This document shows positions 1 to 7,104 of a DNA stretch of 64,000 nucleotides, piece after piece. This stretch comes from Brevundimonas diminuta. Lineage in GTDB: Bacteria > Pseudomonadota > Alphaproteobacteria > Caulobacterales > Caulobacteraceae. Location of the stretch: contig NZ_CP073063.1 of assembly GCF_022654015.1 (NCBI RefSeq), forward strand, positions 1,302,001 to 1,366,000, in the 5' to 3' direction. Under the pieces are notes generated by a model, which ran no database searches, had not been told where the DNA came from, and was given only the letters and a program-made list of their open reading frames with translations. A program made the position numbers and the translations under genes. Position 1 is the stretch's first letter. Every line of letters begins with the position of its first letter.

Positions 1-175
1 CCTTCAGCGCCAGCTTCTTGCGCTTCAGCCGGGCGATCATCAGCTGATCGGGAATGGCGGCCTGACCCAGGGCCTCGATCGAGGCGTCCAGGTCGGCGTG
101 TTCCTGACGCAGATGGTTCACCCGCGCCTGAAGCTCGGCCATTTCCTCGGTGATCGCAGGCGTGTCGTCGTTCAT
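1..175 (-). CDS. DUF465 (YdcH-like) small protein, C-terminus cut by window edge
   Basis: The start ATG lies at 173-175 and the frame stays open to the window edge, so the C-terminus is missing. The visible 58 residues begin MNDDTPAITEEMAELQ and run as one charged helical stretch ending in IARLKRKKLALKD-like sequence. That basic LKxxKLxLKD tail is the hallmark of the short DUF465/YdcH family, usually 55-80 residues. The family has no established biochemical role. A second DUF465 gene lies at 1406-1579 on the other strand, so this region carries two paralogues within 1.5 kb. Family assignment is by motif only. Confidence 0.75.
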   Translation of the reverse strand, partial: MNDDTPAITEEMAELQARVNHLRQEHADLDASIEALGQAAIPDQLMIARLKRKKLALK

Positions 176-225
176 CGTGTCATCTCCACGCCGCTCGTCT
201 CAGGCCGCTTATAGCCACGCTGATC

Positions 226-690
226 TCAGGCCGGAAGGGCGTCTGCGAGCCGGATCAGGGCCGGGCGCGGTGTCACGTCCGCCCACATCCGGGCGGTGGC
301 CGCCAGGCCGTCGATGATCGGGCGGGCCGGCCCGCCGGGTTCGGGCGCCAGCGCCTCCAGCGCGTCCAGCAAATGCCGCTCCGCCTCCAGCTCCAGCGCC
401 TTGATGCGGTTGCGCACGCTTTCGCGCGAGCCGTCGTCGATGTCGGGCACCGGCGCCTTCAGTATCCGCCGCACCGAACGCAGCGGGGCGACCACGACGC
501 TGTCCCAGGCCCGGGCGGTGTCGCAAGCCGCCTCAATCGTCTCTTCGTCGGGCTTTCGGCCCGTCGCCGCGCCCCAGGCGGACCACAGCAGCAAGGGCAC
601 GTTCTGGTCGTGGCTGTCCTGCAGCGCCAGACACGCCTCTCCAACGCCCGGCGCTCCATAGGCGGCGACCGCCCAGTCCCACAGCCTCAT
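226..690 (-). CDS. TIGR02444/DUF2390 family protein
   Basis: A 154-residue protein if translation starts at the ATG at 688-690, which overlaps the ubiX stop codon as ATGA and so suggests translational coupling. An upstream start would add 12 residues inside ubiX. The N-terminus MRLWDWAVAAYGAPGV and the following LALQDSHDQNVPLLLW match the TIGR02444 family (LWDWAL..Y..PGV, LLLQD..G.NVPLLLW) known from proteobacteria. No function is established. A C-terminal helical half follows. The arrangement behind ubiX points to co-expression, but I see no mechanistic link. Confidence 0.75.
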   Translation of the reverse strand: MRLWDWAVAAYGAPGVGEACLALQDSHDQNVPLLLWSAWGAATGRKPDEETIEAACDTARAWDSVVVAPLRSVRRILKAPVPDIDDGSRESVRNRIKALELEAERHLLDALEALAPEPGGPARPIIDGLAATARMWADVTPRPALIRLADALPA

Positions 691-1289
691 GACTTCAGGC
701 CTTCCCAGCGCCGCACCGCGCCCCAATCCAGGCCGAACAGGTCCAGCGTCCGCCCTACCGACTGATCGACCATCTCCATGATCGAGTTCGGCCGAGCGTA
801 AAGCGCGGGCAGGGGTGGGGCGATGGTCGCGCCCATTTCGGCTAAGGCCGTCATGGTGCGCAGGTGGCCCAGGTGGAACGGCGTTTCGCGCACCATCAGC
901 ACCAGCGGTCGCCGCTCCTTCAACGTCACGTCCGCCGCGCGTGTCAGCAGGGTCGAGGTCACGCCCGTCGCGATCTCGCTCATCGTCTTGATCGAGCAGG
1001 GCGCCACGATCATGCCCAGGGTGCGGAACGAGCCGGAGGCGATCGTCGCTCCCACGTCGCCCAGCTTGTGGACCACCGACGCCTTGGCCGTCAGTGCGTC
1101 GGGCGACAGATCGGTCTCCTGCGACAATGTGAGCAGGGCGGCCTTGGTCACGACCAGATGGCTTTCGACGCCCAGATCGTTCAGCGCATCCAGCACCCGG
1201 GCGCCATAGACGGCGCCGGAAGCCCCTGAAATTCCGACCACCAGTCTGTGGGGCGGGTTCCGTATGGCTCCGTTCACATCATCGTCCAT
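687..1289 (-). CDS. ubiX: Flavin prenyltransferase UbiX
   Basis: A 200-residue protein, normal for UbiX. The family joins dimethylallyl phosphate to reduced FMN to make the prenylated flavin that UbiD decarboxylases need, including UbiD of ubiquinone synthesis. The N-terminal flavin-binding stretch VVGISGASGAVYGARVLDAL (about residues 17-36) is diagnostic. APCSIKTMSEIATG in the middle and the conserved VLMVRETPFHLGHLRTM segment also fit. The ATG at 1287-1289 is the only start giving a normal N-terminus. Its stop overlaps the start of the TIGR02444 gene by 4 bp, so the two are probably one operon. No ubiD is in the window. Confidence 0.93.
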   Translation of the reverse strand: MDDDVNGAIRNPPHRLVVGISGASGAVYGARVLDALNDLGVESHLVVTKAALLTLSQETDLSPDALTAKASVVHKLGDVGATIASGSFRTLGMIVAPCSIKTMSEIATGVTSTLLTRAADVTLKERRPLVLMVRETPFHLGHLRTMTALAEMGATIAPPLPALYARPNSIMEMVDQSVGRTLDLFGLDWGAVRRWEGLKS

Positions 1290-1405
1290 TTTGGGGGTCA
1301 GCCTCCTTCGGGTCCGGGGCGACGGGCTGTCACTGGAAAGTGATTACACAGCGCGCCAAACCGGGCGCTCACTCTACTGGTCCCTAACCAAAGGAGGCGC
1401 AAGCC

Positions 1406-1579
1406 ATGACCATCGAGGCTCGTATTCGCGAACTGGGTAATCGTCATCGCACCCTGGATGAGACCATCCAGAAGGAGCTTACCCGCCCGTCCACGGATCC
1501 GTTGCAGGTCAGGGCGCTGAAGCAGAAGAAGCTTCGGCTGAAGGAAGAAATCACCAGTCTGGAGGCGCGCGCGACCTAG
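1406..1579 (+). CDS. DUF465 (YdcH-like) small protein
   Basis: A 57-residue protein starting at an ATG preceded by a strong ribosome binding site (AAAGGAGG, 1390-1397). The sequence MTIEARIRELGNRHRTLDET continues to ALKQKKLRLKEEITSLEARAT, with the basic LKQKKLRLKEEI signature of DUF465. It should fold as a helical hairpin or short coiled coil. A strong hairpin terminator follows at 1604-1635. This is a paralogue of the partial gene at the window start. The role of the family is unknown. Confidence 0.85.
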   Translation: MTIEARIRELGNRHRTLDETIQKELTRPSTDPLQVRALKQKKLRLKEEITSLEARAT

Positions 1580-1603
1580 CGCCGATCTCCCTGAAAACGA
1601 CGA

Positions 1604-1635
1604 CGGCCCCGGAGATCGCTCTCCGGGGCCGTTTT
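1604..1635. terminator. Intrinsic terminator between convergent genes, probably bidirectional
   Basis: A perfect 11-bp stem (CGGCCCCGGAG pairing with CTCCGGGGCCG) with a 6-base loop is followed by GTTTTCGTTG on the plus strand. On the minus strand the stem is followed by TCGTCGTTTTCAG. It sits between the end of the DUF465 gene (1579) and the end of trcR (1653), so it can serve both. Confidence 0.85.
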
Positions 1636-1652
1636 CGTTGCGCGAAGGCAGA

Positions 1653-2318
1653 TCAGTCCTTGGTGCCGAACACCGATTCCGCCGTCGGCTCGGCGCCGGG
1701 ACGTTGGCGGGCTTCCGGCACGAACTCGGGCTCTGCCTCGACCTGTTCGACGGGCTGGATCGTGCCGCCGCCGTTCTTCAGGTCGTCCTTGGCCTTCTTG
1801 TCGGCGGCCTTCTTGACGATCTCGTCCAGCGCCAGCTGTCCGACCAGGCCTAGGGTCACCGGATCGACCGGCTTGATGTTGGCGCTGTTCCAGTGGGTGC
1901 GGTTGCGCACGCTCTCGATGGTGGACTTGGTCGTGCCCAGCATCTTGGCGATCTGGGCGTCGGTCACCTCGGGGTGGTTGCGCACGAACCAGGCGATCGC
2001 GTCGGGGCGGTCCTGGCGACGCGACACGGGCGTATATTTCGGCGCCGGCTTTGCCGACTTCAGCAGTTCGGCGTGGCGGCTGACGATCGCCTTCATCCGG
2101 TAGTTTTCGTCACCCTGGGCCTTGTCCAGTTCTTCGCGGGTCAGCTGGCCGCCGGTGACGGGATCCACGCCACGGATATCGCGCGCCACGTCGCCGTCGG
2201 CGATGCCGCGGACTTCCAGCGGGTGCAGGCCGCAGAAGTCGGCGATCTGCTCGAAGCTGAGAGAGGTGTTGTCGACCAGCCAGACCGCAGTGGCCTTGGG
2301 CATCAGAATGTCGCTCAT
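1653..2318 (-). CDS. trcR: DUF1013 cell-cycle transcriptional regulator TrcR
   Basis: A 221-residue protein if it starts at the ATG at 2316-2318 (MSDILMPKATAVWLVDNTSL); a longer reading adds an Arg-rich leader unlike the family. The body (LSFEQIADFCGLHPLEVRGIADG, then PDAIAWFVRNHPEVTDAQIAKMLGTTKSTIESVRNRTHWN) matches DUF1013, with a helix-turn-helix-like second half. DUF1013 is the TrcR family; in Caulobacter crescentus TrcR travels with RNA polymerase and tunes cell-cycle promoters. The C-terminal 50 residues are acidic and low complexity. The gene stands alone, facing a terminator shared with the DUF465 gene. Confidence 0.85.
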   Translation of the reverse strand: MSDILMPKATAVWLVDNTSLSFEQIADFCGLHPLEVRGIADGDVARDIRGVDPVTGGQLTREELDKAQGDENYRMKAIVSRHAELLKSAKPAPKYTPVSRRQDRPDAIAWFVRNHPEVTDAQIAKMLGTTKSTIESVRNRTHWNSANIKPVDPVTLGLVGQLALDEIVKKAADKKAKDDLKNGGGTIQPVEQVEAEPEFVPEARQRPGAEPTAESVFGTKD

Positions 2319-2538
2319 GGGGCGTTCGTCCCGGTGTTGTTGAGCCGCCGAAAGGGGCTTCGGCTGGCGTTGGATACGACGGCGCCCGGCCTTTCGACCG
2401 GGCGCGTATGATGCCGATATAGGCCTATTCGACACAAAAGAAAACGCTGAGCGACAATCCCATACAGCAACGGTTCATCCGCCCTGACGCAACCTTCGCG
2501 GTAATGAAGCTTTTCAGCTTCGGGAGAGGAGAACCACC

Positions 2539-3144
2539 ATGTCCATTCTGCTTGGCGCGGCTCTGGCCGCAGCGATGGCCTCGGGCCAGGACTATGCACA
2601 GCAACGCGTCGCCCCGCGCGGCGGCTACACCCAGTCATGTTCGGAAGCCTATGTGAATCGCGGTCGTCTCTATGCCGATTGCCGCGATACCCGCGGCCGG
2701 ATGCGCGGCACGTCGATCGAGCTGAACCGCTGCGGCGGCGAGGAGATCAACAACGACAACGGCCTGCTGGTCTGCGGGCGTTTCCGTGGCGACTATGAAG
2801 ACAGCCAGCCCGGCCGTCCGGGCGGCGGCTGGGGCCCCGGCAACGGCGGCCCCGGCTGGGGCGGCGGCAATGGCGGCGGTTGGGGGCGGTCTTCAATCAC
2901 CGTCTATGAGAACGCCAACTTCCGCGGCGCTTCACGTGAGTTCACCAGCGAGGACCGCAACCTGGGCCGCACGCCTTTCAATGACCGCATCAGTTCGATG
3001 CGCGTCGAAGGCCGCTGGGAAGTCTGCACCGACGCCGAGTTCCGGGGCCGCTGCCGCATCGTGGAGGGCGACGTCCGTTTCCTGAGCGGCGGCTTCAATG
3101 ACAGCATCTCGTCACTGCGCCCCGTTCGCGGCGGGCGCTACTAA
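2539..3144 (+). CDS. Secreted two-domain protein: CVNH-like domain plus beta/gamma-crystallin domain
   Basis: A 201-residue protein with a good ribosome binding site (GGAGAGGAG) just before the ATG. Residues 1-16 are hydrophobic and could be a signal peptide, although the usual basic N-region is missing. Residues 34-80 (SCSEAYVNRGRLYADC, then SIELNRCGG and INNDNGLLVC) resemble the cyanovirin-N homology fold, with four cysteines able to pair. A Gly/Pro/Trp-rich linker (about 91-117) follows. Residues 118-196 hold two Greek-key motifs, ITVYENANFRG and WEVCTDAEFRGRCRIVEGD, each ending in FNDxISSxR, typical of beta/gamma-crystallins. Sugar or calcium binding is inferred from the folds only. The stop overlaps that of the convergent oxidoreductase gene. 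Confidence 0.75.
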   Translation: MSILLGAALAAAMASGQDYAQQRVAPRGGYTQSCSEAYVNRGRLYADCRDTRGRMRGTSIELNRCGGEEINNDNGLLVCGRFRGDYEDSQPGRPGGGWGPGNGGPGWGGGNGGGWGRSSITVYENANFRGASREFTSEDRNLGRTPFNDRISSMRVEGRWEVCTDAEFRGRCRIVEGDVRFLSGGFNDSISSLRPVRGGRY

Positions 3145-4112
3145 ACGCTGAGCACAATCTTGCCGATGTGCCCGCCGTCTTCCAGTTCGGCGTGCGCATC
3201 GGCCGCTTGCTCCAACGCGAACACCGCCTGAACCGGCGGCTTCACCTTGCCGGATGCGACCCACGGCCAGGCGGTCGCCTCGACAGCCGCGGTCAGACGC
3301 GCCTTTTCGTCCGCCGGGCGGCTGCGCAGCGTCGATCCGGTCAGTGTCAACCGCTTCAGCATGATCCGCTGCAAATCCATCTCGACCTTGGGGCCGGTCA
3401 GAGAGGCGATGACGACCCAGCGCCCGCCCACATTCAGACTGTTCAGGTTCAGGGCGGCGTAATCGCGCCCCACCATGTCCAGAACCACGTCCGCGCCGCC
3501 CGCCTCGCGGATCTGCGCCTCCAGATCATCGCTCTTGGCGTCCAGGCTGATGTCCGCGCCCAGCGCCTTGGCGGCTGCGGCCTTGTCCGCCCCGCGTGAG
3601 GTGGCGATCACCCGGGCGCCGGCCGCCTTGGCCATCTGGATGGCCGTCACGCCGATGCCGCTGGTCGCGCCATGGATCAGCAAGGTCTCGCCGGCCTTTA
3701 AAGCGCCGCCCTCGAACACATTGGCGAAGACGGTGAAGACGGTTTCCGGCAGCACGGCCGCCTGTACGAAATCCAGACCCCCGGGGATCGGCAGGATGTG
3801 ACGCGCATCCACCACGGCCAACTCCGCATAGCCGCCGCCGCCCAGCAGGGCGCACACCCGGTCGCCGACCGCCCAGCGCGTCACGCCCTCTCCGATGGCC
3901 TCGACTTCGCCGGCGATCTCAAGCCCCAGAATATCCGACGCACCGGGGGGAGGGGGGTAGGCGCCGGCGCGTTGCAGCAGGTCCGGCCGGTTCACACCCG
4001 CCGCCCGAACCCGGATCAGCACCTGACCCGGCCCGGCCACGGGATCGGGCCGTTCGGCGATCTTCAGGGCCTCGGCGGGTCCGGAACCGCCTTCGATTTC
4101 GATCACGCGCAT
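3141..4112 (-). CDS. NAD(P)H-quinone oxidoreductase (PIG3/QOR type, MDR superfamily)
   Basis: A 323-residue medium-chain dehydrogenase/reductase without zinc-binding cysteines. The N-terminal GroES-like half carries VAGPGQVLIRVRAAGVNRPDLLQRAG. The cofactor half carries ETLLIHGATSGIGVTAIQMAKAAGARVIATS, a Rossmann segment suited to NADPH. The length and the NRPDLLQR motif match the TP53I3/PIG3-like quinone oxidoreductases that reduce quinones with NADPH. The substrate is not deducible. Its stop codon overlaps the stop of the convergent crystallin gene by 4 bp, so no terminator fits between them. It is divergent from the DUF1192 gene. Confidence 0.9.
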   Translation of the reverse strand: MRVIEIEGGSGPAEALKIAERPDPVAGPGQVLIRVRAAGVNRPDLLQRAGAYPPPPGASDILGLEIAGEVEAIGEGVTRWAVGDRVCALLGGGGYAELAVVDARHILPIPGGLDFVQAAVLPETVFTVFANVFEGGALKAGETLLIHGATSGIGVTAIQMAKAAGARVIATSRGADKAAAAKALGADISLDAKSDDLEAQIREAGGADVVLDMVGRDYAALNLNSLNVGGRWVVIASLTGPKVEMDLQRIMLKRLTLTGSTLRSRPADEKARLTAAVEATAWPWVASGKVKPPVQAVFALEQAADAHAELEDGGHIGKIVLSV

Positions 4113-4200
4113 CGCACTCGCCTTGCATTCGTCCGTATCCGGGCGTTCAGATAGGGACCGTGGACCGTCTTGGCCATGACAGCGCGAAAGGAAGGCGACG

Positions 4201-4404
4201 ATGTTCGAAGATCTTGAACCCCGCCCGCAACGCGGCGAACCGCTGCGGGCCCTGTCACGCGAAGACCTGGATGTTTACGCCGTCGAGGATTTGCAGGAGC
4301 GGATCGCCGCGCTGGAGGCCGAGATCGCGCGCTCGCGCGCCGCGATCGAGACGAAACGCTCCAAGAAAAACGCCGCCGACGCCCTGTTCAACTTCGGTTC
4401 GTGA
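4201..4404 (+). CDS. DUF1192 family small protein
   Basis: A 67-residue protein, MFEDLEPRPQ followed by LRALSREDLDVYAVEDLQERIAALEAEIARSRAAI and a KRSKKNAADALF tail. The pattern LSVEDLxxRIxxLxxEIxR with a short basic tail containing AADALF is the DUF1192 family of alphaproteobacteria. It should form a coiled coil over about residues 27-55. Purines (AAAGGAAGG) precede the ATG. The function of the family is unknown. It lies 94 bp upstream of rcdA on the same strand and could share a transcript with it. Confidence 0.85.
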   Translation: MFEDLEPRPQRGEPLRALSREDLDVYAVEDLQERIAALEAEIARSRAAIETKRSKKNAADALFNFGS

Positions 4405-4498
4405 TCGCGAATGATCCGCTGGCATGGCATGAGCGTTGCATCTTTCGTGCGAACGGCCCCGCCAGGCGCCGATTGCAGGACGGACCCGACCTTCTCTG

Positions 4499-5014
4499 AT
4501 GATCAATGCTCAAATGACCTCCGCTCCGTCCCCCGCTGACCGCAGCCGCACCGTTCGCGATTTCGCCCGGTCCGAGCTGTTCGATCGCACCTTCCGCGAA
4601 GGCATGGAGCTCGTCGAGGAAACCGCCGCCTATCTGGACGGCGAGGGCCGTCGCGATTCCAAGATGCTGTCGCGCGCCGCCGCCTTGGCCTATGCGGCCG
4701 AGAGCATGAAGCTGACCACCCGCCTGATGCAGATCGCCTCCTGGCTCTTGGTCCAGCGCGCCGTGCGCGAAGACGACATGTCGCCGGAAACCGCCTGCGA
4801 GCCGCGCTATCGCCTGAACGAGCGCCGCATCGACGCGGAGCCGAGCCACGCCGAACTGCCGATCGCCCTGATCGAATACCTCGTGCGGTCGGAAAAGCTG
4901 TTCGACCGCACCCTGTATCTGGATCGCCGTATGTATTCAGACGATCAGGAACAAGCCCCGGAAAACCCGGTGCTCAGCCAGATGGGCATGCTTGAGGCGG
5001 CCTTCAGGGGCTGA
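4499..5014 (+). CDS. rcdA: DUF1465 family protein, ClpXP adaptor RcdA
   Basis: A 171-residue protein from the ATG at 4499; a second ATG five codons later is also possible. The core FARSELFDRTFREGMELVEETAAYLDG and LAYAAESMKLTTRLMQIASWLLVQRAV matches DUF1465, the family of RcdA. In Caulobacter, RcdA works with CpdR and PopA to bring CtrA and other substrates to ClpXP at the cell pole during the G1-S transition. The sequence is mostly helical, in line with the three-helix bundle known for RcdA. The C-terminal 30 residues are acidic and probably disordered. It is convergent with the L,D-transpeptidase gene. Confidence 0.85.
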   Translation: MINAQMTSAPSPADRSRTVRDFARSELFDRTFREGMELVEETAAYLDGEGRRDSKMLSRAAALAYAAESMKLTTRLMQIASWLLVQRAVREDDMSPETACEPRYRLNERRIDAEPSHAELPIALIEYLVRSEKLFDRTLYLDRRMYSDDQEQAPENPVLSQMGMLEAAFRG

Positions 5015-5023
5015 TCGCCCCCT

Positions 5024-6586
5024 TTACGGCCCGACGTCGTTGGCGTCGGCCCGGCCGTCGTCGATGGGCTTGGGCAGATTGACGCCGATGCCCAGCGCCT
5101 GCGCCAGCTTGTCGTCGCGGCCATAGACGTCCTCGCGGAACGCCACCCGGCCCTGACCATCCACGAAGGCGGTCCAGTACAGCAGCCGCACCGAGATCTC
5201 GCGTCCGGTGGTCACGCGCGTCGTCTCGCGCGTGTCCTGCGCCGTGTCGAACTGGGCCAGTTTGGTCGGATCGGGCGACAGCAGCAGGCGGGCGAATTCC
5301 ACGGCATTCTGCACCCGCACGCAGCCGTGGCTGCGCTGACGCGTGGACAGGTTGAAGGCGGCCTTCGACGGCGTGTCGTGCAGGAAGATGGCGTAACTGT
5401 CGCGCAGTTCGAACTTCACATAGCCCAAGGCCGAGCGCGGACCGGCGCGCTGGATGACCGTGCCGTCCTTCACATACATATCGTTGGCGGCCAGATACCC
5501 CGGCCCCTTAGGCAGGATTTCGCGGCGCGCGATGCCGGCCGGCACATACCAGGGCGGATTGGCCACGACCGAGGCGAACGGCTTCTCCAGGCTGGGCGTC
5601 TGGTTCTCGGCCGAGCCGACGACGACGCGGTTGGAGTGAACCGGCTTGCCGTCTTTCCAATACACCATGATGGCGGCGGCGGTGTTGACCTCGATCCGCT
5701 CGGGCGCGACCTCGCGCTTCAGCCAGCGACGACGCTCCAGGTTCAGCGCGATCTGACGCGCACGGTCCTCGGCCGAGGCGCCCAGCGAGCGCTGGGTGCC
5801 CGCGCCGATCCGCCCGTCGGCGCCCAGGCCATGGCGGTTTTGGAAGCTCTGCACCGCACGTTGCAGTTCGGCGTTGTAAACTAGGCCCTGCGACTTCAGC
5901 CGTGCGCCGTCTGCGGCCGACAGGTCGCCCTCGGCCGTCAGGCGGTCGATCAGGGCGGGGATGCGGCGATCGCTGTTGCCCGGCTCGATGGTCGCGCCCT
6001 GGTTGAAGCGGGGCCAGCCGCCCTGCGCCGCCAGACGACGATAGCGGACATAGCCGGCCGACAGGTTCTGATAGCCGATGTCGGTTGGCGCCAGGCCGTC
6101 GTACCATTGGCCCAGCACATTGCGGGTCAAGGCGTCGCTGAGACCGCGCGGCAAGTCCACGCGGTTCTTCTGCATTTCCCACAGGTCCTCGACCGTTTCG
6201 GGCCGCACCTTGCCCTCGGCCAGGACGCGCGCGTAGGCCAGCGCCGCCGCCGTGGTCCGCAGGTCCGCACTCGCCGGATCGGCGGCCAGCCCCACGAAGT
6301 CGAAATAGTCAGAGCCCGCCAGACCATGGCGATTGGCGCCGGCCGCGACGGTGTTCAAGGCGCGCACCCGGTCGGCGTTCCACACCGACCGCCAGCCGTT
6401 CATTTCATAGAAGGCGCGCACATCCGCCTGCTGCGTCTCGGGCAGACGCGAAATCTGGTCGTTGAAGCTGTTGTAGAAGGCGGTCGCCTCCGGTCCGCGC
6501 TGCACAAAGACCTGCTGCGCGCGCGCCGCCGAGCCAAGGGTCATGGCCGCCGTCGCGACGCCCAGACCCAGTTGCCGTCTATTCAT
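5024..6586 (-). CDS. Periplasmic L,D-transpeptidase (YkuD domain) with peptidoglycan-binding domain
   Basis: A 520-residue protein from the ATG at 6584-6586; a longer reading only adds a basic leader. The N-terminus MNRRQLGLGVATAAMTLGSAARAQ is a signal peptide with a twin-Arg-like start. An all-helical scaffold domain follows, then a PG_binding_1 domain near residues 235-275 (YNAELQRAVQSFQNRHGLGADGRIG). The YkuD catalytic domain ends in SHGCVRVQNAVEFARLLL, with nucleophile Cys422. This is the large YcbB/LdtD-like architecture, which makes 3-3 crosslinks in peptidoglycan. It follows rpmE on the same strand but is separated by a terminator. Confidence 0.92.
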   Translation of the reverse strand: MNRRQLGLGVATAAMTLGSAARAQQVFVQRGPEATAFYNSFNDQISRLPETQQADVRAFYEMNGWRSVWNADRVRALNTVAAGANRHGLAGSDYFDFVGLAADPASADLRTTAAALAYARVLAEGKVRPETVEDLWEMQKNRVDLPRGLSDALTRNVLGQWYDGLAPTDIGYQNLSAGYVRYRRLAAQGGWPRFNQGATIEPGNSDRRIPALIDRLTAEGDLSAADGARLKSQGLVYNAELQRAVQSFQNRHGLGADGRIGAGTQRSLGASAEDRARQIALNLERRRWLKREVAPERIEVNTAAAIMVYWKDGKPVHSNRVVVGSAENQTPSLEKPFASVVANPPWYVPAGIARREILPKGPGYLAANDMYVKDGTVIQRAGPRSALGYVKFELRDSYAIFLHDTPSKAAFNLSTRQRSHGCVRVQNAVEFARLLLSPDPTKLAQFDTAQDTRETTRVTTGREISVRLLYWTAFVDGQGRVAFREDVYGRDDKLAQALGIGVNLPKPIDDGRADANDVGP

Positions 6587-6670
6587 CGTCTTCCGCTTCT
6601 TCGATCGCTTCGGCCAGCGTGGCCGACGCCCCTGGTACCCGAACGCCCCCACATTATCGGTGTTCCGACC

Positions 6671-6702
6671 AAACAAAAAGCGCCGGCCTTGCGACCGACG
6701 CT
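6671..6702 (-). terminator. Intrinsic terminator of rpmE
   Basis: Read on the minus strand, AGCGTCGGTC-gcaa-GGCCGGCGCT forms a 10-bp stem with two G-U pairs and a 4-base loop. It is followed at once by TTTTTGTTT. It lies 44 bp past the rpmE stop and ahead of the L,D-transpeptidase start. Confidence 0.8.
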
Positions 6703-6745
6703 CTTGGTGTTCCGATTGCTGCGAGATGTCGCAGCCAGGACGCGC

Positions 6746-6970
6746 TTACTTCTTGATGAAGCCGGCGAACTTGTTGTTGAAGCGCGAGACGCGGCCGCCG
6801 CGGTCCATCAGCTGGGCGTTGCCGCCCGTCCAGGCCGGGTGGGTCGACGGATCGATGTCGAGGGCCAGCTTGTCGCCTTCCTTCCCGTAGGTCGAACGGG
6901 TCTGGTAGGTGCTGCCGTCGGTCATCACCACGGTGATGAAGTGGTAGTCGGGATGGGTATCCGCCTTCAT
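6746..6970 (-). CDS. rpmE: 50S ribosomal protein L31
   Basis: A 74-residue L31: [22 protein letters not shown], then [14 protein letters not shown], and a C-terminal [12 protein letters not shown] that is the family signature. It has no cysteine, so it is the zinc-free form of the protein, as is common in alphaproteobacteria. It binds at the bridge between the 50S and 30S subunits. The gene is divergent from the ABC exporter and ends at the terminator at 6671-6702. Confidence 0.95.
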   Translation of the reverse strand: MKADTHPDYHFITVVMTDGSTYQTRSTYGKEGDKLALDIDPSTHPAWTGGNAQLMDRGGRVSRFNNKFAGFIKK

Positions 6971-7104
6971 GGTCGTCGTCCGGTCTCTGCGCGGTGACGA
7001 TGCCGACCGTCCGTGCGCGTGAAATGAGAAACCCGCCAGAAAGCCGGCGGGAATGAGGGGCGGCGTTTACACCGGGGGGCGTTCCGGGGCAAGAGGCGGG
7101 CGAA

